DNA of 64,000 nucleotides from Ensifer adhaerens (lineage in GTDB: Bacteria; Pseudomonadota; Alphaproteobacteria; Rhizobiales; Rhizobiaceae), in the NCBI RefSeq assembly GCF_000697965.2, contig NZ_CP015881.1, positions 1 to 64,000 of the forward strand, in the 5' to 3' direction. Shown here piece by piece: positions 52,212-63,436 of this stretch. The translations under genes were made by a program, and so were the position numbers. Position 1 is the stretch's first letter. Every line of letters begins with the position of its first letter. The notes beneath the pieces were generated by a model. The model searched no databases, was not told where the DNA came from, and saw only the letters and a program-made list of their open reading frames with translations.

Positions 52212-53053
52212 GAGTTTCGCTCTGCACCATCACTTTCCGCCACCATCTGATCTCGCTCGACGAGATCGCCGCCTGGGCCGAGGCCAACGACTTCCAGGGT
52301 ATCGAACTCTGGGGCGCGCATGCGCGCAACCTCTCGCCGCGCGCGGATCGCAACGCCGAATGGCTCGACGGCTACGGCCTCTCGGTGCCGATGATCAGCG
52401 ATTACCTGCCGCTCGACGGTGACGTGGAAGCGCTGCGGCACAAGGCGGTCGAGCTTTGCCGACTGGCGCGCCGGTGGCGCACCCGCAAGATCCGCACCTT
52501 CGCGGGAAGCCGTGGCAGCCTTGACGTCAGCGCTGACGAGCGGCGGGAGATTGTCGAGCGCCTGAAGGAGATCTGCACCATTACCGCAAGCTACGGCATC
52601 CAGCTGCTTGTCGAAACGCATCCGAAGACGCTCGCCGACACGGCGGCCTCGACGATGCGGCTCATCGAAGAGGTGGACCATCCCTCCTTCGCCATCAATT
52701 TCGACACGCTGCATGTTTGGGAAGGCGGCGACGACCCGGTCGCCGTGCACCGTGCGATGAAACCGCACATTCGCCACTACCACCTGAAGAACATCGTCGG
52801 CCGGGCAGAACTTTCCGTCTTCGAGCCGGCCAATGTCTATGCCGCCGCCGGCAGCCGGCGCGGGATGACGCGGCTCTTCGAAGGCGCCGTCGACTACGAC
52901 CGTTTCCTCTCGGAAATTGCAGGTGACCCGCAGGCCGATGCGTCGCTGGAATGGTTCGGCAACGATTGCTTCGAGACCCTGCGTCGCGATCGCAGGCAGG
53001 TCCGCGAGGCGGTTGACGGGACCGAGCCGAACCGCCGGGCCGCCGGCCAATAG
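52208..53053 (+). CDS. asbF: 3-dehydroshikimate dehydratase AsbF-like
   Basis: A 281-aa TIM-barrel enzyme of the xylose-isomerase-like fold, the same length as B. anthracis AsbF (280 aa). Candidate metal ligands are E136 (VETHPK), D166/H169 (NFDTLH), H192 (HYHLKN) and E248 (EWFGND). It converts 3-dehydroshikimate to 3,4-dihydroxybenzoate, the aryl cap of petrobactin. Start at 52208 overlaps the asbDE stop. A different sugar-phosphate isomerase/epimerase function is possible but unlikely in this operon. Confidence 0.88.
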   Translation: MRVSLCTITFRHHLISLDEIAAWAEANDFQGIELWGAHARNLSPRADRNAEWLDGYGLSVPMISDYLPLDGDVEALRHKAVELCRLARRWRTRKIRTFAGSRGSLDVSADERREIVERLKEICTITASYGIQLLVETHPKTLADTAASTMRLIEEVDHPSFAINFDTLHVWEGGDDPVAVHRAMKPHIRHYHLKNIVGRAELSVFEPANVYAAAGSRRGMTRLFEGAVDYDRFLSEIAGDPQADASLEWFGNDCFETLRRDRRQVREAVDGTEPNRRAAGQ

Positions 53054-53110
53054 GCGTTACGCATCATGATGGCCCGGACGTCTGCGCGCCGGCTCGTGTC
53101 GGCTCGGGGC

Positions 53111-54940
53111 CTATTGTGTCTGAAGCCTGTAGATCTCGGTCTCTTCGCTTCGGCCGGCCAGACAATGTTTGCCGAGCTGGGCGAGATCGGAGCGATCGTC
53201 ATCAGCCACCAGACCGAAGGTTTCGCCGCTCAGGAGGATCATTACCTCTTCACTTGGCGCGATCGATTTGCCGAGCTGCTCCAGCCGGTTGCAGGCGTTC
53301 ACCGTGTCGCCGACGATCGTATAGGCCGACCGACCGGTCATGCCGATATTGCCGGCAACGACCGACCCGGAATGGATGCCGATGCGCACCCTGAGGGGCG
53401 GCAGGCCCTTTAGGCGTCGCTCGGCGTTGTCGCTGGCGATCGATTTGGCGATCGCCCGCGCTGCCCGGATTGCCCGATCTGCATGGTCCATTTGCGCGTC
53501 GGGTGCGCCCCAGAAGGCCATGACGCAATCACCGATGAACTTGTCGATGGTGCCGCCTTCGCTTTCGATGCAGTGGCCGAGCAGGTCGAAGTGGCTGTTG
53601 AGCAGTGCCGCCACGTCGCCGGCGCTGGTCTTTTCTGCCGTCGCGGTGAAATCGACCACATCGGTGAACATGATGGTGACGGTGCGCTGGGTGGATGCCA
53701 GGTCCTCACGACCGATCAAGTGGCGCACGAGCTTCTTCGGCACATAGGTCTCAAGCCAGCGCAGCCCAGTCAGCATCGTGTTGTAGGCCTTAGCCTGCTC
53801 GTCGAGTTCGGTGAAGAGGCTGCCGGGAAGCGGCCGCAGAGCGGCAAAATCGAGCATGCCGACGGCACGGACCTCACGCGCCATGCTGGTGACCGGGCGA
53901 ACGATCAGGCGACCGACAACCCACGCGATGACGATCGCGACGAACAGCACCGCGAGGCCGGCAATGCCGGCCCGCAGCAGGTCCCACACCGGCTTCTCGA
54001 CCGCTTCGATCGGAACCTCGACACCGATAATGAGCGGAGAGGGAGCGTAGCCGCGGATCTCGCGCGTCAGGACGACCCGTCCGTCGTCCCCGAGCTTGAC
54101 CGCGCGTATCTCCATGTCCGAATCGTCGAAGGTCTCGGCCGGTTCTTTCCACAGTGCGGCGAGAAAAGGGTCGCCCAGTTCGTCGAGCTTCGGCAACCGA
54201 TGCTCCGCCGAAAGGAGCGGATGTCCCGCGGCCATCAGCGGATGGGCGAGAACCTGGTCGCGGCCGTAGAGGACGAAGGGCGTCGCCCCCGGGTTCGAGA
54301 CGGCAATCTGGCGCAGGAAGTCGGACATGGTGTCGACCGTTATCGTGGCACGGAAAACGCCGGCAAATTCACCGTTGTGGTTTGCCGGTTGCTGCAAATT
54401 CGTGACTGACGTGCGTATCGCCGGATCGGGTACGAAATAGACGGGCCCCCAGTGAGGCGTGCCGCTGCGCCGCGCTTCCTCGATCTCCGCGCGCTCGTTG
54501 TCGCTCGTGACCTGGTCGGTATAGGAAAAGACACCCTTTGGACCCTGCGTAACGCCGATGATATCGCCGTTGGGCTTCACGAAAGAGAGTACTCGAACTT
54601 GCGGCGTTGCCGCCAGAGCGCCCGTCATCACGCGTTCGAACTTCGGCGAATCCTTCGGGTCGAGGCGGCCGGCACCGACCTCTCGCGCCAGAAAGGCGAG
54701 CTGATCCTCCACAGGCGAGAAGCGGCTGCCGATTTGCGTCTGCACCGCCTCCAGGCCGAGATGCGCCGATTGCACGAGCAGGTCGCGGGTCGTGCCCGCT
54801 GACATGAACCAGACGACCGAGAGGATGACGGCTGCGGTCAGGGCGACCAGGGCTGCCATCACGATCGCCAGGGTGCGCGACAGGGAGATGGTTCGGTTGG
54901 GTTTTTCGGCGTTAGTCGCCTTGGTCGTCTGCACCAGCAT
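53111..54940 (-). CDS. membrane-bound class III adenylate cyclase with Cache and HAMP domains
   Basis: A 609-aa protein: transmembrane helix (about 24-46), periplasmic Cache-type sensor (about 50-310), second helix (about 325-347), HAMP (about 350-400) and a C-terminal class III cyclase domain (about 430-600) with the metal-binding residues in IMFTDVVDFTATAEK and KFIGDCVMAFWGAP. Makes cAMP in response to an external ligand. It converges with asbF, 57 bp away. Confidence 0.92.
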   Translation of the reverse strand: MLVQTTKATNAEKPNRTISLSRTLAIVMAALVALTAAVILSVVWFMSAGTTRDLLVQSAHLGLEAVQTQIGSRFSPVEDQLAFLAREVGAGRLDPKDSPKFERVMTGALAATPQVRVLSFVKPNGDIIGVTQGPKGVFSYTDQVTSDNERAEIEEARRSGTPHWGPVYFVPDPAIRTSVTNLQQPANHNGEFAGVFRATITVDTMSDFLRQIAVSNPGATPFVLYGRDQVLAHPLMAAGHPLLSAEHRLPKLDELGDPFLAALWKEPAETFDDSDMEIRAVKLGDDGRVVLTREIRGYAPSPLIIGVEVPIEAVEKPVWDLLRAGIAGLAVLFVAIVIAWVVGRLIVRPVTSMAREVRAVGMLDFAALRPLPGSLFTELDEQAKAYNTMLTGLRWLETYVPKKLVRHLIGREDLASTQRTVTIMFTDVVDFTATAEKTSAGDVAALLNSHFDLLGHCIESEGGTIDKFIGDCVMAFWGAPDAQMDHADRAIRAARAIAKSIASDNAERRLKGLPPLRVRIGIHSGSVVAGNIGMTGRSAYTIVGDTVNACNRLEQLGKSIAPSEEVMILLSGETFGLVADDDRSDLAQLGKHCLAGRSEETEIYRLQTQ

Positions 54941-55051
54941 GCCTCATGTTGCAGCAGGTGCTCGCCATTCGCGCGGCCCCGCAAGGAATGCACCCTCTTC
55001 TAGCTGTTTTGGGCTTTTTTCCAAGCGTGCGCCGGCCTTTCCCGTTCTGCG

Positions 55052-56236
55052 TCAATCTGTCCCTTGCAGCCGCCGGCTGATCGGCTCGAACTCCGGGGTC
55101 GCCTTGCGCGGCGTCGTGTCGCGCTCGTTGGCCTCCATCTGCTGCCAGTATTTCCAGCCGACCTTTTTCGCGCCGAGCTCGTAGTCCATGCCGTCCCAGG
55201 CATCCTCGCGGAAACTGTAGAAGGCCCAGTGCAGATCGTCCCTGTCGAGCGCGGTCAACACGTCCTCGAGATAGGTCTTGCAGCCGGACCAGAGGCGCAT
55301 GCAGCCGAACTCGCCGGCAACCAGCCGATTGAGCGGCACGCCCTTGTCTTTTGCCCATCGCACCGGCTCTGCAAGATAGGCTTCGACCCGGGCCCTGTCC
55401 CACGTCTCCTCGCCGTCGCCGAAGGGCACCTTGCCGGGGTAGGCGTAGGGCTTGTCGCGCTTCATGTTCGGTGCGCTGGTCGCGGCATAGGGCTCATACA
55501 TGTGGAAGCTGTAGAGCACCTTCTGGTCGGTGAGCGCTGCCGGCCAATAGGAAAAGGCGTCGGCAGCCGCATACCAGCCGGCATCCGCCATGATGGGCGT
55601 TGCCGGGTCGACCGCCCGGATGGCGGCGATTACCGTCTTGTAGAAGGCCCTGAGGTCCGAGGCGCTGCCCGCCTGGTCGCCGTACCAGGCTTGCATCGTC
55701 TTTCGGTCGGCATGTTCGGCAAGGCCGTTCCTCTTTTCAGGCGCCGGCTCGTTGACGATGTTGTAGGCGGCGACCGCGGGATGATCCTTCAGCGCGCGGG
55801 CCAGATCCTGCCAGAAGGCTGCTGCCTGGCCCCACCAGATCTTGTCCTGCCAGAGACGGCCGTCGAACCGGTTGCCGTTGTTCTGCGCCCAGCGCATGCC
55901 GGGCAGCGACAGCGGCGCGATGACGACCTTGAGGCCCGCCTTGTCGGCCCGGTCGAGGGTCTCCTTCAGCGTCTTGAGGTCTGCCGCCGGTATGCCTTCG
56001 TATTTGTCGGCGTCGCCGATCAGATAGTCGCGCTTGGCCGGCTCCCACTTGTCGTAGGACAGGCGCACCCAGGTGGCGCCGTAGCCGGCCAAGGCCCTGA
56101 AATAGGCGTCGTCCGGGGGCAGCCGGTTGAAGCTGTTGCCGCCATGCTGCGGCTTATCCCAGAAGGTGATGAGATCGGCGGCACTGGCGGAGCCCGCAAG
56201 GCTGCAAGCGAGGAGGGCGGAGGCAATCAGGCGCAT
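55052..56236 (-). CDS. secreted glycoside hydrolase family 5 (cellulase-like)
   Basis: A 394-aa protein with a signal peptide (MRLIASALLACSLAGSASAA) and a GH5 TIM barrel. Acid/base E163 in AYNIVNEPAP and nucleophile E309 in LVAGEFGCMR are both present, so it should be active. Likely target is a beta-1,4-glucan or mannan, of plant or bacterial origin; the exact substrate cannot be read. Monocistronic. Confidence 0.88.
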   Translation of the reverse strand: MRLIASALLACSLAGSASAADLITFWDKPQHGGNSFNRLPPDDAYFRALAGYGATWVRLSYDKWEPAKRDYLIGDADKYEGIPAADLKTLKETLDRADKAGLKVVIAPLSLPGMRWAQNNGNRFDGRLWQDKIWWGQAAAFWQDLARALKDHPAVAAYNIVNEPAPEKRNGLAEHADRKTMQAWYGDQAGSASDLRAFYKTVIAAIRAVDPATPIMADAGWYAAADAFSYWPAALTDQKVLYSFHMYEPYAATSAPNMKRDKPYAYPGKVPFGDGEETWDRARVEAYLAEPVRWAKDKGVPLNRLVAGEFGCMRLWSGCKTYLEDVLTALDRDDLHWAFYSFREDAWDGMDYELGAKKVGWKYWQQMEANERDTTPRKATPEFEPISRRLQGTD

Positions 56237-56410
56237 TCGGTCGGTCCTTCTGGAGTTCTTGGCCTTCGCGGCTCTTGGTTTGGCGCGGCCAACCTACCGG
56301 CGGATCGTTTCGCTGAAGTTCCCTGGGGAACAGCGTCAGGGTTCAAAGCGAGTTTGCGAAACCCATTGGCGGTGACTGATGCCGAGCGGTTTCGTTCTTC
56401 GCGAGAAAAA

Positions 56411-56445
56411 GGCCTCGCAGCGGATCAGTGATCCGCTGCGAGGCC
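56411..56445 (-). terminator. Terminator: perfect 17-bp-arm palindrome
   Basis: Arms 56411-56427 and 56429-56445 are perfectly complementary around a single central base. On the minus strand they are followed directly by TTTTTCTCGC. It terminates the alpha/beta hydrolase gene ending at 56469. Confidence 0.85.
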
Positions 56446-56468
56446 CGCTTGCCTGGATATCTTCGCGA

Positions 56469-57224
56469 TCAGTCGGAAAGCGCTGTCGCCGCCTTCTCAA
56501 TCAGTTCGGCGACGGCGGCCGGCTGGGACAGAAAGACCGCATGACTTACCTTGACCTCGACCGTATCGCTGCCGGCACGCTTGGCCATCGTCCGCATCAG
56601 GTCCGGATGAATGGCCCGGTCTTCGGTCGCAATCAGCGCCCAGCTCTTCTTGCCCTTCCAGGCCGGTGCCGTGATCTTCGTCTCGAAGGCAGATTTTGCC
56701 GGGAAGACCTGGGAATGAGCCATGAAACGGGCTTCTACCTCGGGAACGTCGGCGGCGAAGTCCGCGGCGAAGACTTCCGGATCGAGATAGAGATATCCGT
56801 CGTCCGTTGCCGCGATGCCCTTGGTTGCAGCCGGCTTCCTGGCTGCCAGGTCAAGCAGAGTTTCGCCAGCATCCGGCTGAAAGGCTGCGACATAGACGAG
56901 GCCGGCGACGTTTTCGGAAGTCCCGGCTTCGGTGACGATCATGCCGCCATAGCTGTGGCCAACGAGGACCGATGGGCCGTCCTGAAGGTCGAGGATGCGT
57001 TTGGTTGCCGCGACATCGTCGCCAAGCGAGGTCATCGGCGGTTGGACGACCGTGACGGTGAAGCCTTTGGTGGTCAAAAGGTCGAAGACCTTGCGCCAGC
57101 TCGAGCCGTCGGCGAGTGCGCCGTGCACGATGACGACATTCTTGACGGGTTCGGCCAGGGCATGCCCAAGCGGGGCCGCCGCCAAAGCCAGGAGTGTGGC
57201 AGCCAGGATTCTCATCTTTCGCAT
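56469..57224 (-). CDS. exported alpha/beta hydrolase
   Basis: A 251-aa hydrolase with a signal peptide (MRILAATLLALAAAPLGHALA) and the fold VIVHGALADGSSW (oxyanion loop), the nucleophile elbow VGHSYGG and a distal His in VSHAVFLSQP. Belongs to the group resembling plant salicylate/cyanohydrin esterases (AB_hydrolase_6). The substrate is unknown. Start at 57224 behind AAAGGACC. Confidence 0.9.
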   Translation of the reverse strand: MRKMRILAATLLALAAAPLGHALAEPVKNVVIVHGALADGSSWRKVFDLLTTKGFTVTVVQPPMTSLGDDVAATKRILDLQDGPSVLVGHSYGGMIVTEAGTSENVAGLVYVAAFQPDAGETLLDLAARKPAATKGIAATDDGYLYLDPEVFAADFAADVPEVEARFMAHSQVFPAKSAFETKITAPAWKGKKSWALIATEDRAIHPDLMRTMAKRAGSDTVEVKVSHAVFLSQPAAVAELIEKAATALSD

Positions 57225-57383
57225 TCTTAGGTCCTTTCCTTGAGAGCGGAGTGATTGTTCCCCGACAAGCGGCGTCTTCTTCGGGTGACGCTTCTGGATT
57301 TTGGAAGGCGCACGCATGCTCTGGCCGCGGGGTCCGCGGCGCATGATGGTGCGTCTTCGATAGTTCGGACGGCGATTGCCGAA

Positions 57384-59771
57384 CTATGGTAAGAGGAGAG
57401 CCGCTTGTCCGGCAGCGGTTCGCCGGCCTGCCGTCAGCGCCATTGCGGATGCCGCGAGCGCGTTGCGGTCGAGCCGGAAGTGGCGGTAGAGATCGCCGAT
57501 CGTGCCGGTCTGGCCGAAATGTTCCACGCCGTGCGCGATGGTGCGGTGGCCGGCGACGGCACCGAGCCACGAGAGCGCTGCCGGATGGCCATCGAGCACG
57601 GTGACGATCGCGCAGTGGCCGGGCAGCGGATCGAGCAGCCGCTCGATATGGCTTTTCGCACGGGGGTTGCCACGGGCCCGTTCGCGCTGGGCGGCCGTCC
57701 AACCGGCATTGAGACGGTCAGCCGAGGTGACGGCGAGCACGCCAATGTCGCGGCGGACCTCGCCTATAAGTCCGGCAGCGGCAATCGCCTCGTCGGCCAC
57801 CGCACCCTGGTAGGCAATGACGACATCGCAGTTTGGCCCTGGCTTGCGCAGCCAATAGGCGCCGTCGATTGAACCCTGGCCAAAATCATCGTCGACGCGC
57901 TTCAGCGGCTGTTCGAGCGGCTTGGTGGTGAGCCTCAGATAGACGGAGCCGCCGGTCTCGTCGCGCAGCCAGGTGCGCTCGTCCGGATCGTTGTCGCCAT
58001 CGCGCTGCATGTAGTCGAAGGCCCATTCCATGATGACGGCGAGTTCGTCTGCAAAGGCTGGTTCGAACGCTGCCAGTCCGTCCTGGCTGATCCCAATCAG
58101 CGGCGTGCCGATCGACTGGTGCGCGCCCCCTTCGGGCGCCAGCGTCACGCCCGAGGGCGTGCCGACGATCATGAAGCGGGCGTCCTGGTAGCAGGCATAG
58201 TTGAGCGCATCGAGGCCGCGGCAGACGAAGGGGTCATAGACAGTGCCGATCGGGATCAGCCTTTTCCCGAAGAGCGAATGGCTGAGGCCGGCGGCGCCGA
58301 GCAATAGGAACAGATTCATCTCGGCGATGCCGAGTTCCACATGCTGGCCCTCCGGAGTGAACTCCCACTTTGCCGTCGATGGAATGCGGTGCTCGATGAA
58401 GGCGTCGGCGAGCGGCTGGCGGGCAAAGAGCTTGCGCCGGTTGACCCAAGCGCCAAGACTGGTGGTGCCGGTGACATCGGGCGACGTCGTGAGGATGCGT
58501 TCGGCCAGGTCCGACTTGCCCTTGGCGAGATCGTCGAGGATCTTGCCGAAGGCCATCTGCGTCGACACCTCGCGCTGGGTCTCAAACGCGATCGGCGGCA
58601 CCTCGAGCCGGTGCTCGGCGTGGCGGCGTATGCCTTCGGCAAAGAAAGGGACCGCGGCGAGGAACGCCTGGAGCGCTTGACGATCCGCCACTCCGGCGAA
58701 AGGCTCCCATTCCTCGCCGCGCCCGACACCCATATGCGCCTGCCATTCGGCGAACTGGGTCGTCGTCATCAGGCCACCGTGATTGTCCTTGTGGCCGGCA
58801 ATCGGCGTGCTCCAGCCCTTGATGGTATAGGCAAGGAAGCAGGTCGGCCGATCATGGTCGATCGCTGCGAAGGTTTCGGCCATCGTCTCGACGCAGTTGC
58901 CACCGAGGTTCTCCATCAGCGCTGAAAGCTCGGCATCGCTGCGCCGCTCGATGAGCGCCGAGACGTCACCCTGGTCGCCAAGATCGTCGGCAAGCCGCTT
59001 GCGCCAGACGGCACCGCCCATGAAAGTCAGCGCCGCATAGTCCTGATTGGAGCAACCGTCGATCCAGTCGCGCAGCTTCTCGCCGCCCGGTTCGGCAAAG
59101 GCCGCGCGCTGTAGCACGCCATATTTCACCCGCACCACGTCCCAGCCGAAGGCGTCGAAGATTTTCTCGACGCGCTCGAACAGGCCCTCGCGCACGATCC
59201 CGTCGAGCGACTGCCTGTTATAGTCGATGATCCACCAGCAGTTCCTGAGGTCGTTCTTCCAGCCCTCCTGCAGCGTCTCGTAGACGTTGCCTTCGTCAAG
59301 CTCGGCATCGCCGACGAGCGCGACCATGCGGCCGATCTTGCCCTCGCCCCATTGTTTGGCACGGACGAAATCCTGGACGATCGAGGCGAGCGCGGTGATG
59401 CCGACGCCGAGACCGACCGAGCCGGTCGAAAAATCGACATCGTCGACATCCTTGGTCCGGCTCGGATAGCTCTGCGCCCCGCCAAAGCCGCGGAAGTTCT
59501 CAAGTTTCTCGCGCGTCTGTCGGCCCATCAGATAGTGCATCGCGTGGAAGACCGGCGCCGCATGCGGCTTGACGGCAACACGATCCTCCGGCCTGAGCGC
59601 CGAGAAATAGAGCGCGGTCATGATCGAGACGACCGAGGCGCAACTGGCCTGATGCCCCCCAGTCTTGATGCCGTCGACCTTCGGCCGGATGTGGTTGGCG
59701 TGATGGATCATCCAGTGGGAGAGCCAGAGCAGGCGCTTTTCAATGGTCTTCAGATGGGTCGTGTCGGTCAT
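57384..59771 (-). CDS. AceE-like thiamine-diphosphate E1 enzyme / transketolase-family protein
   Basis: A 795-aa homodimeric-E1-type enzyme: N-terminal TPP domain (GGHQASCASVVSIMTALYFS, and the TPP motif GDAELDEGN ending near WWIIDYNRQSLDG), central pyrimidine-binding domain with the catalytic Glu in HVELGIAEMNLFLLLGAAG, and a C-terminal transketolase domain. It resembles pyruvate dehydrogenase E1 (AceE), but no E2 or E3 gene is near, and it is somewhat shorter than typical AceE (about 890 aa). A non-PDH 2-keto-acid role is possible. Confidence 0.8.
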   Translation of the reverse strand: MTDTTHLKTIEKRLLWLSHWMIHHANHIRPKVDGIKTGGHQASCASVVSIMTALYFSALRPEDRVAVKPHAAPVFHAMHYLMGRQTREKLENFRGFGGAQSYPSRTKDVDDVDFSTGSVGLGVGITALASIVQDFVRAKQWGEGKIGRMVALVGDAELDEGNVYETLQEGWKNDLRNCWWIIDYNRQSLDGIVREGLFERVEKIFDAFGWDVVRVKYGVLQRAAFAEPGGEKLRDWIDGCSNQDYAALTFMGGAVWRKRLADDLGDQGDVSALIERRSDAELSALMENLGGNCVETMAETFAAIDHDRPTCFLAYTIKGWSTPIAGHKDNHGGLMTTTQFAEWQAHMGVGRGEEWEPFAGVADRQALQAFLAAVPFFAEGIRRHAEHRLEVPPIAFETQREVSTQMAFGKILDDLAKGKSDLAERILTTSPDVTGTTSLGAWVNRRKLFARQPLADAFIEHRIPSTAKWEFTPEGQHVELGIAEMNLFLLLGAAGLSHSLFGKRLIPIGTVYDPFVCRGLDALNYACYQDARFMIVGTPSGVTLAPEGGAHQSIGTPLIGISQDGLAAFEPAFADELAVIMEWAFDYMQRDGDNDPDERTWLRDETGGSVYLRLTTKPLEQPLKRVDDDFGQGSIDGAYWLRKPGPNCDVVIAYQGAVADEAIAAAGLIGEVRRDIGVLAVTSADRLNAGWTAAQRERARGNPRAKSHIERLLDPLPGHCAIVTVLDGHPAALSWLGAVAGHRTIAHGVEHFGQTGTIGDLYRHFRLDRNALAASAMALTAGRRTAAGQAALLLP

Positions 59772-59821
59772 CGCCAGGTTCCGATGGAGAAGGACGTAAG
59801 GTGACAGTCTAGGCCAAGGAC

Positions 59822-60841
59822 TCAGCCGTCCTTGTAGTAGTAGCTGTAGCCGTTGAGCGCCGGTGCGCCGCCGAGGTGGGCGTAGAGAACGCGAGACCCC
59901 TCCGGGAAGAATCCCTTGCGGGTAAGGTCGATCATCCCCTGCATGGATTTGCCCTCATAGACAGGGTCGGTAATCATCGCTTCGGTGCGAGCCGCGAGCC
60001 GGATCGCCTCGTTGGTTTCCTCTGATGGTACGCCATAGGCGGGATAGGCGTAATCGGGATTGATCACGATCTCGTCTTCGCGGATCGCCCTGCCGAGGCG
60101 AACCAGTTCGGCCGTCGAGTCGACGATCTTTCGAACCTGGGAGCGGGTCTGCTCGAGCGTGCCCGATGCGTCGATGCCGATCACCCGATTGGCGCGGTCC
60201 TGTGCGGCAAAGCCGACGATCATGCCGCCCTGGGTGGAGCCGGTGACGACGCAGACGACGATGTAGTCGAAGGTGAAGCCGAGCTCCTTTTCCTGTGCCG
60301 CCACCTCTTCGGCAAAGCCGACGTAGCCGAGTGCGCCATACTTGTGCACCGAGGCGCCGGCCGGGATCGGGTAGGGCTTGCCGCCGGCATCCTTAACCGA
60401 CTGGATCGCATCTTCCCAGCTCTTCCGAATACCGATGTCGAAACCGTCGTCGACGAGTCGACTGTCCGCCCCCATCAGCCGTGTCATCAGGATGTTGCCG
60501 ACGCGGTCATAGACCGCATCATAGTGCGGCACCCATTTTTCCTGGATGACGACGCATTTCATGCCGATCTTGGCAGCAGTGGCGGCGACCATGCGGGTGT
60601 GGTTCGACTGCACGCCGCCGATCGAGACCAGCGTATCGGCGCCCGAAGCGATTGCGTCGGGCACGATATACTCAAGCTTCCGGAGCTTGTTGCCGCCCGT
60701 GGCGAGGCCGGAATTGCAGTCGTCGCGTTTGGCGTAAATCGCGACCTTTCCGCCGAGCGCCGCCGTCAGTCGCGGCAGATGCTCGATCGGCGTCGGGCCG
60801 AAGGTGAGGGGGTAGCGTTCGAACTTCTCAAGCAGTGACAT
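59822..60841 (-). CDS. acdS: 1-aminocyclopropane-1-carboxylate (ACC) deaminase
   Basis: A 339-aa fold-type II PLP enzyme cleaving ACC, the plant ethylene precursor, to 2-oxobutyrate and ammonia. The PLP lysine is K52 in [11 protein letters not shown]. The two residues that separate true ACC deaminases from D-cysteine desulfhydrases are present with a one-residue shift: E296 (DPVYEGKS) and L323 (YAHLGG). Divergent from an Lrp-type gene, the classic acdR-acdS arrangement in Proteobacteria. Confidence 0.95.
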   Translation of the reverse strand: MSLLEKFERYPLTFGPTPIEHLPRLTAALGGKVAIYAKRDDCNSGLATGGNKLRKLEYIVPDAIASGADTLVSIGGVQSNHTRMVAATAAKIGMKCVVIQEKWVPHYDAVYDRVGNILMTRLMGADSRLVDDGFDIGIRKSWEDAIQSVKDAGGKPYPIPAGASVHKYGALGYVGFAEEVAAQEKELGFTFDYIVVCVVTGSTQGGMIVGFAAQDRANRVIGIDASGTLEQTRSQVRKIVDSTAELVRLGRAIREDEIVINPDYAYPAYGVPSEETNEAIRLAARTEAMITDPVYEGKSMQGMIDLTRKGFFPEGSRVLYAHLGGAPALNGYSYYYKDG

Positions 60842-60983
60842 GATCCAGGCCTCCGTGTGAAAATTGTAGGAGAAGGATAGGCGAATTCTCGTGAAAGGTG
60901 CTCTCTAAATTGCTGTCAAAATTTCGCTGGATAGAATACAATTCCGATCAAGTTTTGATTTTCTTCAATAAACGGGATAGATA

Positions 60984-61460
60984 ATGAAAGATTCTTCCGA
61001 TGATGATTTTGACCGGATCGATCTCAAGATCCTGCGTGCCCTGCAATCCGAAGGACGGCTGACCAACGCCGACCTTGCCGAGCGGGTAAACGTCAGTCCG
61101 GCGACCTGTCATCGGCGAACACAGAGGTTGTTCGAAGAGGGTCATATCACCGGTGTGAGGGCGGAGGTCGCGCCGGCAGCGGTCGGTCTCGGAGCGTTGG
61201 TGATGGTCGGCGTTGTGCTCGATCGTTCGACGCCCGAGAGCTTTGCGGCCTTCGAGGGCGCGGTGCTGGAGATGAAGGAAGTGCTCGACTGCAATCTCGT
61301 TGCTGGCGACTTCGACTATCTTTTGAAAATCCGGGTCCGAGACATGGCGGACTTCAACAAACTGCACGGTCAGAAGCTGATTGCGCTACCGGGGGTACGC
61401 CAGACGCGCACCTTCTTTGTGATGAAGGAAGTCAAGGAGAACGCCCGGCTGCCGTTCTGA
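60984..61460 (+). CDS. acdR: Lrp/AsnC-family regulator AcdR
   Basis: A 158-aa Lrp-type regulator: HTH (about 10-58, TNADLADERV-like region with VSPATCHRRTQRLFEEGHI) and a RAM effector domain (about 70-150). Divergent from acdS with a 142-bp AT-rich intergenic region, so it probably activates acdS in response to ACC. Confidence 0.92.
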   Translation: MKDSSDDDFDRIDLKILRALQSEGRLTNADLAERVNVSPATCHRRTQRLFEEGHITGVRAEVAPAAVGLGALVMVGVVLDRSTPESFAAFEGAVLEMKEVLDCNLVAGDFDYLLKIRVRDMADFNKLHGQKLIALPGVRQTRTFFVMKEVKENARLPF

Positions 61461-61553
61461 CGGTCGTCGAACGATTGGCCTTTCGCATCGAAGGGCACGC
61501 GAGACCCGGTACGTCTTCAGCGTGCCGGATGCGGCCCGATAGGTGCAACCCGG

Positions 61554-63389
<1,836 letters not shown>

Positions 63390-63436
63390 CTCGTTTCCTC
63401 CGTCAGATGCTGCGCGTATCTTAGTTGGTCGTCGGG

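Noticed and set aside
60953..60965. ATCAA-GTT-TTGAT mini-palindrome between acdR and acdS as a possible FNR/FixK site
   Set aside because: The half sites are in reversed order compared with the TTGAT-N4-ATCAA box and the spacing is wrong.
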